Assembly (NCBI GenBank): GCA_946482595.1
Contig: CAMLSD010000100.1
Span: 1-17,243 of the forward strand
Origin: an uncultured Comamonadaceae bacterium
Lineage (GTDB): Bacteria; Pseudomonadota; Gammaproteobacteria; Burkholderiales; Burkholderiaceae
Length of the DNA stretch: 17,243 bases
Direction: 5' to 3'
A model generated the notes under the pieces. That model ran no database searches and was not told where the DNA came from. It was given only the letters and a program-made list of their open reading frames with translations. A program made the translations under genes and the position numbers. Below, one piece after another: positions 7,253-14,535 of the stretch (its first letter is position 1; every line of letters starts with the position of its first letter).

Positions 7253-9100
7253 TCACAGACCCAGCCGTGTCCTCGTTTCGGGCTTGAGCTGGCCGTCGGC
7301 ATCCCAGCCGCGCACTTCGTAGTACTTGGGCAGCATCTCCGGCAGCTTGCTCGTCAGACCCTTGGCGGGGCCGGTCTTGGCCGCCTCGTTCAGCAGGCGC
7401 GGCGGCAGGTTGTCGTCCTTCGCGGTGAAACCCGCCTGGTTGTTGAAGTCGCGCTCCATGTTCCAGATGCGTTCGCCGACCTCGTTGAGGTACTCCAGCG
7501 AGAACTCCTCGCCGCAGGCGGCCGCCACCTGGGGCTGCACGTCGGCCAGACCCCACGCAAAACTCGTGAAGATGCAGATGCCTGCCGAATCGAACACCGC
7601 AGTGGCGTCCTGGAAGGCCTTGACCAGTTCGGGCTTGCCGTCGGCGACCAGCGGGTCGGTCTTGACCGGGATGCCCAGCACTTCGGAGGCCACCGTGTAG
7701 CTGCGCAGGTGGCAGGCGCCCCGGTTGCTGGTGGCATAGGTCAGACCCATGCCCTGGATGCCACGTGCGTCGTAGGCCGGAAACTCCTGGCCCTTCACGC
7801 TCATCGACAGCTCGGGATGGCCGTACTTGGCGGTCAGGCGCTTGGAGCCCAGTGCAATCTCCTTGCCGAAGCCCTGACCGCGGGCGGTCAGATCGGCCAG
7901 TTCGCACAGGGCCTGGGCCGAGCCGAACGGCGAGTCGATGCCGATCTGCTCCTTGGTCAGCACCCCCATCTCGTAGAGCTCCATCACCGCACCGACCGTG
8001 GCGCCGAAGGAGATCGGGTCCATGCCCTGCTCGTTGCAGATCGTGTTGGCGTACTGCAGCGCCTCGAGGTCGTTGACGCCATTGGCCGCACCCAGTGCCC
8101 AGGCGGCCTCGTACTCCAGCCCGCCGGTGGCGCCCCAGTATTGCGGCTTGTTCTCGACTGAAAAGTGCGTCTGGTCGATCTTGCTGATGCGACCGCAGGC
8201 GATGGTGCAGCCGAAGCAGGCCTGGTTCGTCACGAGCTGCGCCTTGCCGTCGCTCTTGCGGGGCGTGGCCATCGCTTCGGCCGAGATGTCCTTCGCGCCC
8301 TCGAACTGGCTGTCGCGGTGGTTGCGCGTGGGCAGCGCACCGATCTCGTTGATCACGTTCATCAGCACCTGGGTGCCGTAGGTCGGCAGCCCCTGGCCGG
8401 TGACGGCGTTGTCGGCGAGCACCTTCTTCTTCTCGAAGGTGACCTTCATGAACTCCTTCGGGTTGGCGATGTTGCCCACCCCCAGCGTGCCGCGCACGGC
8501 GATCGCCTTGAGGTTCTTGCTGCCCATGACGGCACCCACGCCCGAACGGCCGGCCGCGCGGTGCAGGTCGTTCACCACAGCGGCGAACAGCACCTGGTTC
8601 TCGCCGGCCAGGCCGATGCTGGAGATGCGTGTCAGCGGGTCCTGGTGCTGCTTCTTGATGATCTCCTCGGTCTCCCACACCGACTTGCCCCACAGGTGGG
8701 AGGCATCGCGCAGTTCGGCGCGGTCGTCCTCGATGGCGAGGTAGACCGGCTTGGGCGAACGGCCTTCGAAGATCACCATGTCCCAGCCGGCCATCTTCAA
8801 CTCGGCGCCCCAGTAGCCGCCGGAGTTCGAGCAGGCGATGGCGCCGGTCAGCGGCCCCTTGGTGACCACGGTGTAGCGCCCGCCGGTCGAGGCCATCGTG
8901 CCGGTCAGCGGGCCGGTGGCCCAGATGATCTTGTTGTCGATCGACAGCGGATCGACCTTGGGGTCGACCTCGCTGGCCAGGTACTTGGTTGCCAGACCGC
9001 GCGAGCCGAGGTACTGCCTCGCCCAGTCCATGTTGAGGGGTTCTGACTTGCACTCACCGGTGGTGAGGTTCACGCGAAGGATCTTGCCGGCCCAGGACAT
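7253..9100 (-). CDS. aorB: Tungsten-containing aldehyde:ferredoxin oxidoreductase catalytic subunit (AorB-like)
   Basis: A 615-residue AOR-family protein, the usual length. These enzymes carry one tungsten bis-pterin cofactor and one [4Fe-4S] cluster and oxidise aldehydes to carboxylic acids (reversibly). The N-terminal domain starts with the typical WAGKILRVNLTTGE and contains the pterin-binding TGPLTGT and YWGAELK regions. The cluster ligands are Cys295, Cys298 and Cys302 (CFGCTIAC) plus Cys509. The pterin-binding motifs correspond to DPISF (after EQGM) and Asp504-Ser-Ala-Gly-Ile-Cys509. All key residues are present. The start at ATG 9100 has AAGGAG eight bases upstream and follows aorA by 13 bases. 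The neighbouring polyferredoxin and flavoprotein place it in the AorABC subfamily, not the single-subunit archaeal form. Substrate cannot be read from sequence. Confidence 0.93.
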   Translation of the reverse strand: MSWAGKILRVNLTTGECKSEPLNMDWARQYLGSRGLATKYLASEVDPKVDPLSIDNKIIWATGPLTGTMASTGGRYTVVTKGPLTGAIACSNSGGYWGAELKMAGWDMVIFEGRSPKPVYLAIEDDRAELRDASHLWGKSVWETEEIIKKQHQDPLTRISSIGLAGENQVLFAAVVNDLHRAAGRSGVGAVMGSKNLKAIAVRGTLGVGNIANPKEFMKVTFEKKKVLADNAVTGQGLPTYGTQVLMNVINEIGALPTRNHRDSQFEGAKDISAEAMATPRKSDGKAQLVTNQACFGCTIACGRISKIDQTHFSVENKPQYWGATGGLEYEAAWALGAANGVNDLEALQYANTICNEQGMDPISFGATVGAVMELYEMGVLTKEQIGIDSPFGSAQALCELADLTARGQGFGKEIALGSKRLTAKYGHPELSMSVKGQEFPAYDARGIQGMGLTYATSNRGACHLRSYTVASEVLGIPVKTDPLVADGKPELVKAFQDATAVFDSAGICIFTSFAWGLADVQPQVAAACGEEFSLEYLNEVGERIWNMERDFNNQAGFTAKDDNLPPRLLNEAAKTGPAKGLTSKLPEMLPKYYEVRGWDADGQLKPETRTRLGL

Positions 9101-9113
9101 GGTGTGCTCCTTC

Positions 9114-9587
9114 TCAAGCGGCGGGTTGGTTGCCGAGCTTGTCGGCCCAGGCCTTCATGCGGTCCAGCCCGGTCCAGTTGGCATCGACGAAGGTGATGGC
9201 CGTCGTGGGGCAGGCTTCGGCACAGGCCGGCTCGCCGCCGCACAGGTCGCATTTCTGGACCTTGCCGGTCTCCTGCACGTAGTTGATCGTGCCGAACGGG
9301 CAGGCGATGGTGCAGACCTTGCAGCCCACGCAGGTGGTCTCGTTGACGACCTTGGCCCCGGTGCCCCGGTCGATGGTGATGGCCTCCACCGGACAGGCGT
9401 GCAGGCACCAGGCCTCGTCGCACTGGGTGCAGGTGTAGGGCACCTTGCGCCCGGTGTGATGGAAGTCGAACACCTTGATCCGCGACTTCGAGGTGGCGTA
9501 GACGCCGTAGTTCTCGAAGCTGCAGGCCATCTCGCACTGGAGACAGCCGGTGCACTTTTCGGGGTTGATATGGAGGACCTTCTGCAT
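9114..9587 (-). CDS. aorA: Polyferredoxin electron-transfer subunit with four [4Fe-4S] clusters (AorA-like)
   Basis: A 157-residue ferredoxin-type protein with 16 cysteines in four cluster motifs: Cys12/15/18/22, Cys53/56/61/65, Cys86/89/92/96 and Cys113/116/122/126. The arrangement resembles the DMSO-reductase beta-subunit family (HycB/CooF type). In the Aromatoleum aromaticum enzyme the AorA subunits stack into a filament that carries electrons from several AorB copies to one AorC. The same could hold here, by inference. It is the first gene of the aor operon; the ATG at 9587 has a GAAAGG site upstream. A 300-base divergent promoter region separates it from the regulator gene. Confidence 0.9.
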   Translation of the reverse strand: MQKVLHINPEKCTGCLQCEMACSFENYGVYATSKSRIKVFDFHHTGRKVPYTCTQCDEAWCLHACPVEAITIDRGTGAKVVNETTCVGCKVCTIACPFGTINYVQETGKVQKCDLCGGEPACAEACPTTAITFVDANWTGLDRMKAWADKLGNQPAA

Positions 9588-9887
9588 GGCTGGCCTTTCG
9601 GTTGGCTGAGGTCAGGTGGACCGGCGCTTGCGCCGCAGCGCGACGCACCCGATCCACCTATGCAATGGTGTGCCATGCAATCTTGTTCCTATGTTTCAGG
9701 GCTGCAAACCTAGGCCTAACCCGGGGTTTGCCCCAGGTCACCACGGTGCGAAGCAGCGGGCTGTGTCAGGCTGGAACACCCGCCAATAACCGAGCGCTGC
9801 ACCCGACTACTCACAGACCCCGATAGGCGGGGTCGGCCGCCTCGCGGATAGTGCGCACAGGGCCGCCCAGAGCCCAGGAGACTCACG
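9588..9887. promoter_or_regulatory. Divergent aorA / regulator intergenic region
   Basis: A 300-base region without a convincing ORF, more A+T-rich in its centre than its flanks. It contains a dyad TGCA-A-TGG-TGTG-CCA-TGCA (9661-9679), the sequence CCTAGGCCTAACCC (9709-9722) overlapping AACCC-G-GGGTT (9718-9728), a hairpin GGCGC-TT-GCGCC near 9623-9634 in the aorA leader, and a 7-bp palindrome at 9816-9834. No clear consensus sigma70 or sigma54 promoter could be assigned. These elements are the best candidates for operators of the adjacent regulator or the tup-linked regulator. Confidence 0.6.
9816..9834. promoter_or_regulatory. Palindrome ahead of the GAF regulator gene
   Basis: GACCCCG (9816-9822) and CGGGGTC (9828-9834) are perfect inverted repeats around ATAGG. 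The element ends about 53 bases before the regulator start codon, so it may be an operator or a 5' leader hairpin. It is not followed by a T run. Confidence 0.4.
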
Positions 9888-11165
9888 ATGTCCACCCGAT
9901 CCGCAGCCCGCAGCGGTGCGGTGCCAGGCGCTGGCCTGATCCAGCCGCCCGCCCACCAGCAGTCGATTGCGCGCTCACATGAGCGCTGCGCCGCGCTGGG
10001 GGTCGACGCGCTGGCCGTGCCCGACCTGAGCCCGGTCCCCCACCACCGGTTGCGCGAGCTCCGCGACCGCCACCAGCGGCTCTACCAGCATGCCGCTCCG
10101 GTGATGGAGATGCTGCTCGAGCAGATCATCTCGACCCGCAGCGTGGTGGTACTGACCGATTCACAGGGCACCATCCTGCACAGCATCGGCGACGACGGCT
10201 TCATGGAAAAGGCGCAGCAGATTGCGCTGGCCCCCGGCGTGAACTGGTCCGAGGCGACCAAGGGCACCAATGCCGTGGGCACCGCGCTGTTCGACGAAAC
10301 CGCCACGCTCGTGCACGGCAACGAACACTTCATCCGCGCCAACCATTTCCTGACCTGCTCGGCCTCGCCGATCTTCGACCACGCCGGCCAGGTGATGGGT
10401 GTGCTCGACGTGACCGGCGACTACCGCTCCTACCATCCGCACACGCTGGCCATGGTGGGCATGTCCGCACAGATGATCGAGAACCACTGGTTCAGCGACC
10501 GCTTCCGCCACGGACTGCGCCTGCACTTTCACCCGCGCGCCGAGATGCTGGGCACGGTGCGTGAAGGCCTGCTGGCGGTGTCACCGGACGGCGCCATCCT
10601 GGGCGCCAATCGCACGGCCTTGTCATTTGTGGGCACCAGCGCAGCGGCCTTGCGCATGGAAGGCCTGGAAGGCGTGTTCGGGGTGTCGGTGCCGGCGGTC
10701 GTCGACCATTGCCGCCGCCATGGCGACCAGCCGCTGACCGTGCGCGTGGCGCAGGGCCCCCAGGAGGCACGGGTGTTCCACATGCGGGCCTTCTTCAGCT
10801 GGCCGACGCTGTGGCCGGGGCGTGACGCCCATGAGGTGCCCTCCCCCGCCCCGGCGGCCGACCGCCCCGCTGCAGCGCCGGCCCGGGCCGTGCCGGCGCC
10901 ATTCCTGCCGAACGAGACCCGCCCCGCGCCGGACTCACCCCTTGCGGCCTCAGCCCGGACCCAGCCCATTGCGGGGGCAGACCTCGCGGCGCAGCCGGGC
11001 ACGGTGCCGGCCGACACCCCCCCGCCCACGCTGGAGGCCGTCGAACTCGACACCATCCGCCGGGCGGTCGAAGCAGCCGGCGGCAACATCTCCAAGGCCG
11101 CCCGCCACCTGGGCATCGGCCGCAACACGATCTATCGCAAGCTTCGGCAGCTCAGTGATTCGTGA
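9888..11165 (+). CDS. AcoR-like GAF/PAS/Fis-HTH transcriptional regulator lacking the AAA+ domain
   Basis: A 425-residue regulator. Residues about 60-205 form the GAF sensor typical of AcoR-type activators, with conserved WSEATKGTNAVGTAL, NHFLTCSASPIFD and GVLDVTGDYRSYHPHTL. Residues about 219-300 are PAS-like (EGLLAVSPDGAILGANRTAL). Residues about 308-380 are a Pro/Ala-rich linker. Residues 387-425 are a Fis-type helix-turn-helix (AGGNISKAARHLGIGRNTIY). AcoR-family proteins normally carry a sigma54-interacting AAA+ ATPase between PAS and HTH; here there is no Walker A, no GAFTGA and no room for it. The frame is unbroken, so this is not a simple frameshift. The start ATG 9888 has AGGAG seven bases upstream. 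Being divergent from aorA, it probably controls the aor operon. It overlaps the convergent xdhC-type gene by 14 bases. Confidence 0.85.
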   Translation: MSTRSAARSGAVPGAGLIQPPAHQQSIARSHERCAALGVDALAVPDLSPVPHHRLRELRDRHQRLYQHAAPVMEMLLEQIISTRSVVVLTDSQGTILHSIGDDGFMEKAQQIALAPGVNWSEATKGTNAVGTALFDETATLVHGNEHFIRANHFLTCSASPIFDHAGQVMGVLDVTGDYRSYHPHTLAMVGMSAQMIENHWFSDRFRHGLRLHFHPRAEMLGTVREGLLAVSPDGAILGANRTALSFVGTSAAALRMEGLEGVFGVSVPAVVDHCRRHGDQPLTVRVAQGPQEARVFHMRAFFSWPTLWPGRDAHEVPSPAPAADRPAAAPARAVPAPFLPNETRPAPDSPLAASARTQPIAGADLAAQPGTVPADTPPPTLEAVELDTIRRAVEAAGGNISKAARHLGIGRNTIYRKLRQLSDS

Positions 11166-12156
11166 CGATGCCGGCAGCGGGCGCGGGCACGCTGGAGCCG
11201 GTCTTCTTCTGGCTCAATTCCACGCCGTTGCGCACGGCAATCAGCTCGGCCAGGATGGCCACGGCGATCTCGGCCGGTGTGCGCGCGCCCAGATGCAGCC
11301 CGATCGGGCCATGCAGGCGGTCGATCTCGGCCGGGGACAGATCGAACATCGCCAGGCGCTCGCGGCGTCTGGCGGTGTTGCCCCGCGAGCCCAGTGCACC
11401 CACATAGAAGGCCGGTGACTTGAGCGCCTCGAGCAGCGCCATGTCATCGAGCTTGGGGTCATGCGTGGCGGCCACGACCGCGCTGTGCGGGTCGAGCTGC
11501 ATCTCCACCACGAGGTCGTCAGGCATGGCCTTGCTGAAGTGCGTGCCCGGGATGTCCCAGGTGAGGTGGTACTCCTCGCGCGGGTCGCAGCAGGTCACGT
11601 CGAAGTCCAGCGCCAGGGCCATCTCGGCCAGCACGCGCGACAGTTGACCGGCCCCGATGATCAGCAGCCGCCAGCGCGGGCCGAACACCGCGCGCATGCG
11701 CCGCCCGCTGAACTCGAAGCCCTGCCCGCGCCGGGCCGGCTCGATCTGCACGGCACCGGTGTCCAGATCGAGCACCCGCGCCGCCAGCTCATGCCGCTGC
11801 GTGCGCGCCAGCACCTCGTCGATCCAGGCGACATCGCGCAACGGCTCCTGCACCAGACGCAGGTTGCCGCCACAGGGCAGCCCGAACCGCGCGGCCTCTT
11901 CCTTCGTCACGCCGTAGGTCACCAGCGAGGGCGTGTCGACCCGCTCGCCCTGACGCACCCGGTCGATCAGATCGTCCTCGACACAGCCGCCGGACACGGA
12001 ACCCACCACGAGTCCGTCGTCGCGCAGGCACAGCAGCGCACCCGCAGGCCGGGGGGCCGACCCCCAGGTTTCAACCACCGTGATGAGCCACACCTTGCGG
12101 CCCTCGTGGTGCCAGGCACGGGCCTGGCTCAGCACTTGCAGATCAAGACTGTCCAT
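11152..12156 (-). CDS. XdhC/CoxI family cofactor maturation protein
   Basis: A 334-residue XdhC-family protein. The N-terminal XdhC_CoxI domain has the conserved VVETWGSAPRPAGA, VGSVSGGCVEDDLI (Cys58) and FGLPCGGNL (Cys95) motifs. The C-terminal Rossmann domain carries LLIIGAGQLS (around 165-173) and YVGALGSRGNTARRRERL. XdhC binds the molybdenum-pterin cofactor, helps insert a terminal sulfur, and delivers it to xanthine dehydrogenase-type enzymes. Here the gene is 34 bases after tupA on the same strand, and no xanthine dehydrogenase gene is in sight, so it may handle the tungsten cofactor of AorB. The start at 12156 (MDSLD) is chosen on family similarity; ATG 12165 is an alternative. Its 3' end overlaps the convergent regulator gene by 14 bases. 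Confidence 0.88.
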   Translation of the reverse strand: MDSLDLQVLSQARAWHHEGRKVWLITVVETWGSAPRPAGALLCLRDDGLVVGSVSGGCVEDDLIDRVRQGERVDTPSLVTYGVTKEEAARFGLPCGGNLRLVQEPLRDVAWIDEVLARTQRHELAARVLDLDTGAVQIEPARRGQGFEFSGRRMRAVFGPRWRLLIIGAGQLSRVLAEMALALDFDVTCCDPREEYHLTWDIPGTHFSKAMPDDLVVEMQLDPHSAVVAATHDPKLDDMALLEALKSPAFYVGALGSRGNTARRRERLAMFDLSPAEIDRLHGPIGLHLGARTPAEIAVAILAELIAVRNGVELSQKKTGSSVPAPAAGIVTNH

Positions 12157-12190
12157 GACACGCATCTTCGCAGGTATGCCGCGACCCGCG

Positions 12191-13021
12191 TCAGCGCCCG
12201 GCGTTGGGGAAGAACAGCTGCTCGCCACCGATCTTGTAGGCCGCAATCGCCGACTGCCCTTCGGGCGACACCACCCAGTCGGCAAAGGCCTGGGCCAGGT
12301 CCTTCTTGACGTGCGGATGGCGGGCGGGGTTGACGACCATCACGCCGTACTGGTTGAACAGGCGCGTGTCGCCCTCGACCAGCACGGCCAGGTCACCGCG
12401 GTTCTTGAACGACAGCCAGGTGCCGCGGTCGGTCAGCGCATAGGCATTGCTGCTGGAGGCGATGTTCAGCGCCGGGCCCATGCCGCAACCGCACTCCTTG
12501 TAACCCGCCACCTTGCCCGCGGGCGTGTCGACACCGGCGGCCTTCCAGTAGCGCAGCTCGGCCGCGTGGGTGCCGCTCTTGTCGCCGCGCGAGATGAACT
12601 CGCTCTTGCCGGCCGCCAGCTTCTGCAATGCCGCAACGATGTCCTTGCCCTTGGCACCGGCCGGATCGTTCTTCGGGCCCACGACAACGAAGTCGTTGTA
12701 CATCACGGGCTGCCGCTTGAGTCCGAAGCCGTCGGCGACGAACTTCTCCTCGGCCACCTGGTCGTGCACGAACACCACATCGGCATCGCCACGGCGGCCC
12801 ATGTCCAGCGCCTGGCCGGTGCCCAGCGCCACGACACGCACGTCCACGCCGCTGGCCTTCTTGAACGCTGGCAGCAAGTGGGCAAACAGACCCGACTGTT
12901 CGGTCGAGGTGGTCGAGGCCATGACGATGAACTTGTCCTGGGCCTGCGCGGCCAGCGTGGCACCGGCCATCAGCACGGCGAGGACGGCGCGGCGCGCCAC
13001 ACGAGTGGTCATCAGGACCAT
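12191..13021 (-). CDS. tupA: Tungstate ABC transporter, periplasmic binding protein
   Basis: A 276-residue substrate-binding protein with a Sec signal peptide (Arg-rich start, hydrophobic core AVLAVLMAGATLAA, likely cleavage after Ala27 in AQA-QD). The mature protein begins with the TupA signature TTSTEQSGL (residues 37-45), which contacts the oxyanion, followed by GTGQALDMGRRGDADVVFVHD and ISRGDKSGTH. This signature separates tungstate-specific TupA from molybdate-binding ModA. The start at 13021 is preferred because AAAGGAG lies seven bases upstream of it. That makes a 10-base overlap with tupC; ATG 13012 would instead overlap the tupC stop by one base. Unusually, it follows the permease and ATPase genes. 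Confidence 0.92.
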   Translation of the reverse strand: MVLMTTRVARRAVLAVLMAGATLAAQAQDKFIVMASTTSTEQSGLFAHLLPAFKKASGVDVRVVALGTGQALDMGRRGDADVVFVHDQVAEEKFVADGFGLKRQPVMYNDFVVVGPKNDPAGAKGKDIVAALQKLAAGKSEFISRGDKSGTHAAELRYWKAAGVDTPAGKVAGYKECGCGMGPALNIASSSNAYALTDRGTWLSFKNRGDLAVLVEGDTRLFNQYGVMVVNPARHPHVKKDLAQAFADWVVSPEGQSAIAAYKIGGEQLFFPNAGR

Positions 13022-13761
13022 GGGAGTTCTCCTTTGAGGAATTGGCGGGCTTCCACGGGCAGCTCCCCATGGAAAAAATGATCGACGTCGACGTCCGACA
13101 CCAGTCGGCCCTGTTCGAGGTAGATGACCCGGCGGGCCAGGCGCTTGACCTGCCCGAGGTTGTGCGAGCTCATCACGACGGTGATGCCCTGCTCGGCGAA
13201 CTCCTCGATCAGGGCCTCGACCTCGCGCTTGGCGGTCGGGTCGAGGCTCGCCGTGGGCTCGTCGAGAAACAGCAGGTCCGGGCGCAGGGCCCAGGCGCGG
13301 GCCAGGGCCAGGCGCTGCTGCTGGCCGCCGGACAGCACCCGTGCGTTTCGCCCGGACTGGTCGGTCAGCCCGACGCGGTGCAGCGCCAGGCGGGCCCGCT
13401 CGGCGCGTTCGTCACGCGGCACGCCGGCCAGCCACAGCCCCAGCTCGATGTTCAGGCGCGCCGGCAGGCGCAGCATGAAGGGACGCTGGAACACCATCGC
13501 CTGGCGCAGCGTGCGGCCGTCAGCATGTGGCGCCACCTCGCGCTGGCCGGTACCGGGCGCCTGCAGGCCGTGCAGCACCCGCAGCAATGTGCTCTTGCCC
13601 GAGCCGTTGGCACCGACCAGGGCAATGCGCTCGCCGGCGTGGATGCGCAAGTCGATGTCGCTCAGCGCCTGCTTGCGCCCGAACTGCACGCCCACCCCCT
13701 GCAGGCGAATCTGCAGCGGGCTGGGCTGCACCACCAGGCGGGGTCGTACCACGGCGTTCAT
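13012..13761 (-). CDS. tupC: Tungstate ABC transporter, ATP-binding protein
   Basis: A 249-residue ABC ATPase that powers tungstate import. Walker A is GANGSGKST (residues 50-58), the Q-loop is FQRP (91-94), the ABC signature is LSGGQ (143-147), Walker B is LLFLDEP (163-169) and the H-loop is SSHNLGQ. There is no TOBE domain, as expected for TupC and unlike ModC. The ATG at 13761 overlaps the tupB stop as ATGA, so the two are translationally coupled. The reading frame is open upstream to 14364 only as a shadow of tupB. Confidence 0.93.
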   Translation of the reverse strand: MNAVVRPRLVVQPSPLQIRLQGVGVQFGRKQALSDIDLRIHAGERIALVGANGSGKSTLLRVLHGLQAPGTGQREVAPHADGRTLRQAMVFQRPFMLRLPARLNIELGLWLAGVPRDERAERARLALHRVGLTDQSGRNARVLSGGQQQRLALARAWALRPDLLFLDEPTASLDPTAKREVEALIEEFAEQGITVVMSSHNLGQVKRLARRVIYLEQGRLVSDVDVDHFFHGELPVEARQFLKGELPWS

Positions 13762-14471
13762 GCGTAGGCCTCGTCGGCGCGAACGCGCCATTCCCGCACG
13801 GCAGCGATCATCATGTTGAGCACCAGCACGACCATCAGAAGCACGATCCCGAGCGCCAGGGCCAGCGGCAGGTCGCCCTTGCTGGTTTCCAGCGCAATGG
13901 CCGTGGTCATCACGCGGGTGACCCCATCGATGTTGCCGCCGACGATCATCACCGCGCCCACCTCGGACACAGCCCGACCGAAGGCCGCAAGACCCAGCGT
14001 GAGCAGCGCCATGCGCTCGTCCCACAGCAGGATCAGTGCACACGTCAGCCGCCCGGCCCCCAGCGAGCGCAACTGCTCGCCGTGGTCGCGCATCGCATCT
14101 TCGATGGTCTGGCGCGACAGGGCGGTGACGATCGGCAGCACCAGCACCGACTGCGCGATCACCATGGCCGTGGGTGTGAACAGGATGCCCAGCGACCCCA
14201 GCGGCCCGGCGCGCGACAGCAGCAGATAGATCACCAGCCCCACCACGACCGAGGGCAAGGCCAGCAGGGTGTTGAGCACCACCAGCACCGCCTTGCGGCC
14301 GCGGAACTCGCTGACCGCCAGCCAGGCGCCCAGCACCAGCCCGCCGAAACTGGAAATCAGGCACGCGGCACCACTGACCGAGAGGGACAGCGCCACGATG
14401 TGCAGCAGCTTGGGATCGAGCGAGGCGATGAGCTGGGCCGCGCCCACGATGCTCTCAACGAAGGTGTTCAT
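13758..14471 (-). CDS. tupB: Tungstate ABC transporter, permease
   Basis: A 237-residue inner-membrane permease with about five to six hydrophobic segments. The cytoplasmic EAA-type loop reads RSLGAGRLTCALILLWDERMALLTLGLAAFGRAVSEVGA, with the conserved Gly, and the sequence GRAVSEVGAVMIVGGNI is typical of TupB. It is the first gene of the tupB-tupC-tupA-xdhC operon. The ATG at 14471 lacks a strong Shine-Dalgarno. The divergent ModE-like regulator starts 64 bases away. Confidence 0.93.
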   Translation of the reverse strand: MNTFVESIVGAAQLIASLDPKLLHIVALSLSVSGAACLISSFGGLVLGAWLAVSEFRGRKAVLVVLNTLLALPSVVVGLVIYLLLSRAGPLGSLGILFTPTAMVIAQSVLVLPIVTALSRQTIEDAMRDHGEQLRSLGAGRLTCALILLWDERMALLTLGLAAFGRAVSEVGAVMIVGGNIDGVTRVMTTAIALETSKGDLPLALALGIVLLMVVLVLNMMIAAVREWRVRADEAYA

Positions 14472-14535
14472 GAGGGACTGCAGGGTTGCGCCGCTATCCT
14501 AGGCAGGACCCACAGCCCACGCGATATGAACGCTC
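14472..14535. promoter_or_regulatory. Divergent promoter region between tupB and the ModE-like regulator
   Basis: A 64-base gap. A -10-like TATCCT (14495-14500) faces the regulator. The overlapping reverse complement, TAGGAT within the CCTAGG palindrome (14498-14503), could act as the -10 for tupB. The two promoters would then overlap, so one bound regulator could block or balance both. CCTAGGCAGGACCC (14498-14511) shares CCTAGGC-N3-ACCC with the aor intergenic region. Exact promoter positions are uncertain. Confidence 0.5.

Noticed and set aside
6049..7287. A 412-codon open frame on the + strand antisense to aorC.
   Set aside because: The protein has no recognisable family and is His/Gly/Val-rich in a way typical of high-G+C antisense frames, while the - strand frame is a clear flavoprotein.
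9661..9675. A sigma54 promoter for aorA (TGGCAC...TTGCA on the - strand).
   Set aside because: The GG and GC elements are separated by nine bases instead of the required ten, and the neighbouring regulator lacks the AAA+ domain needed to activate sigma54. Kept only as part of a possible operator.
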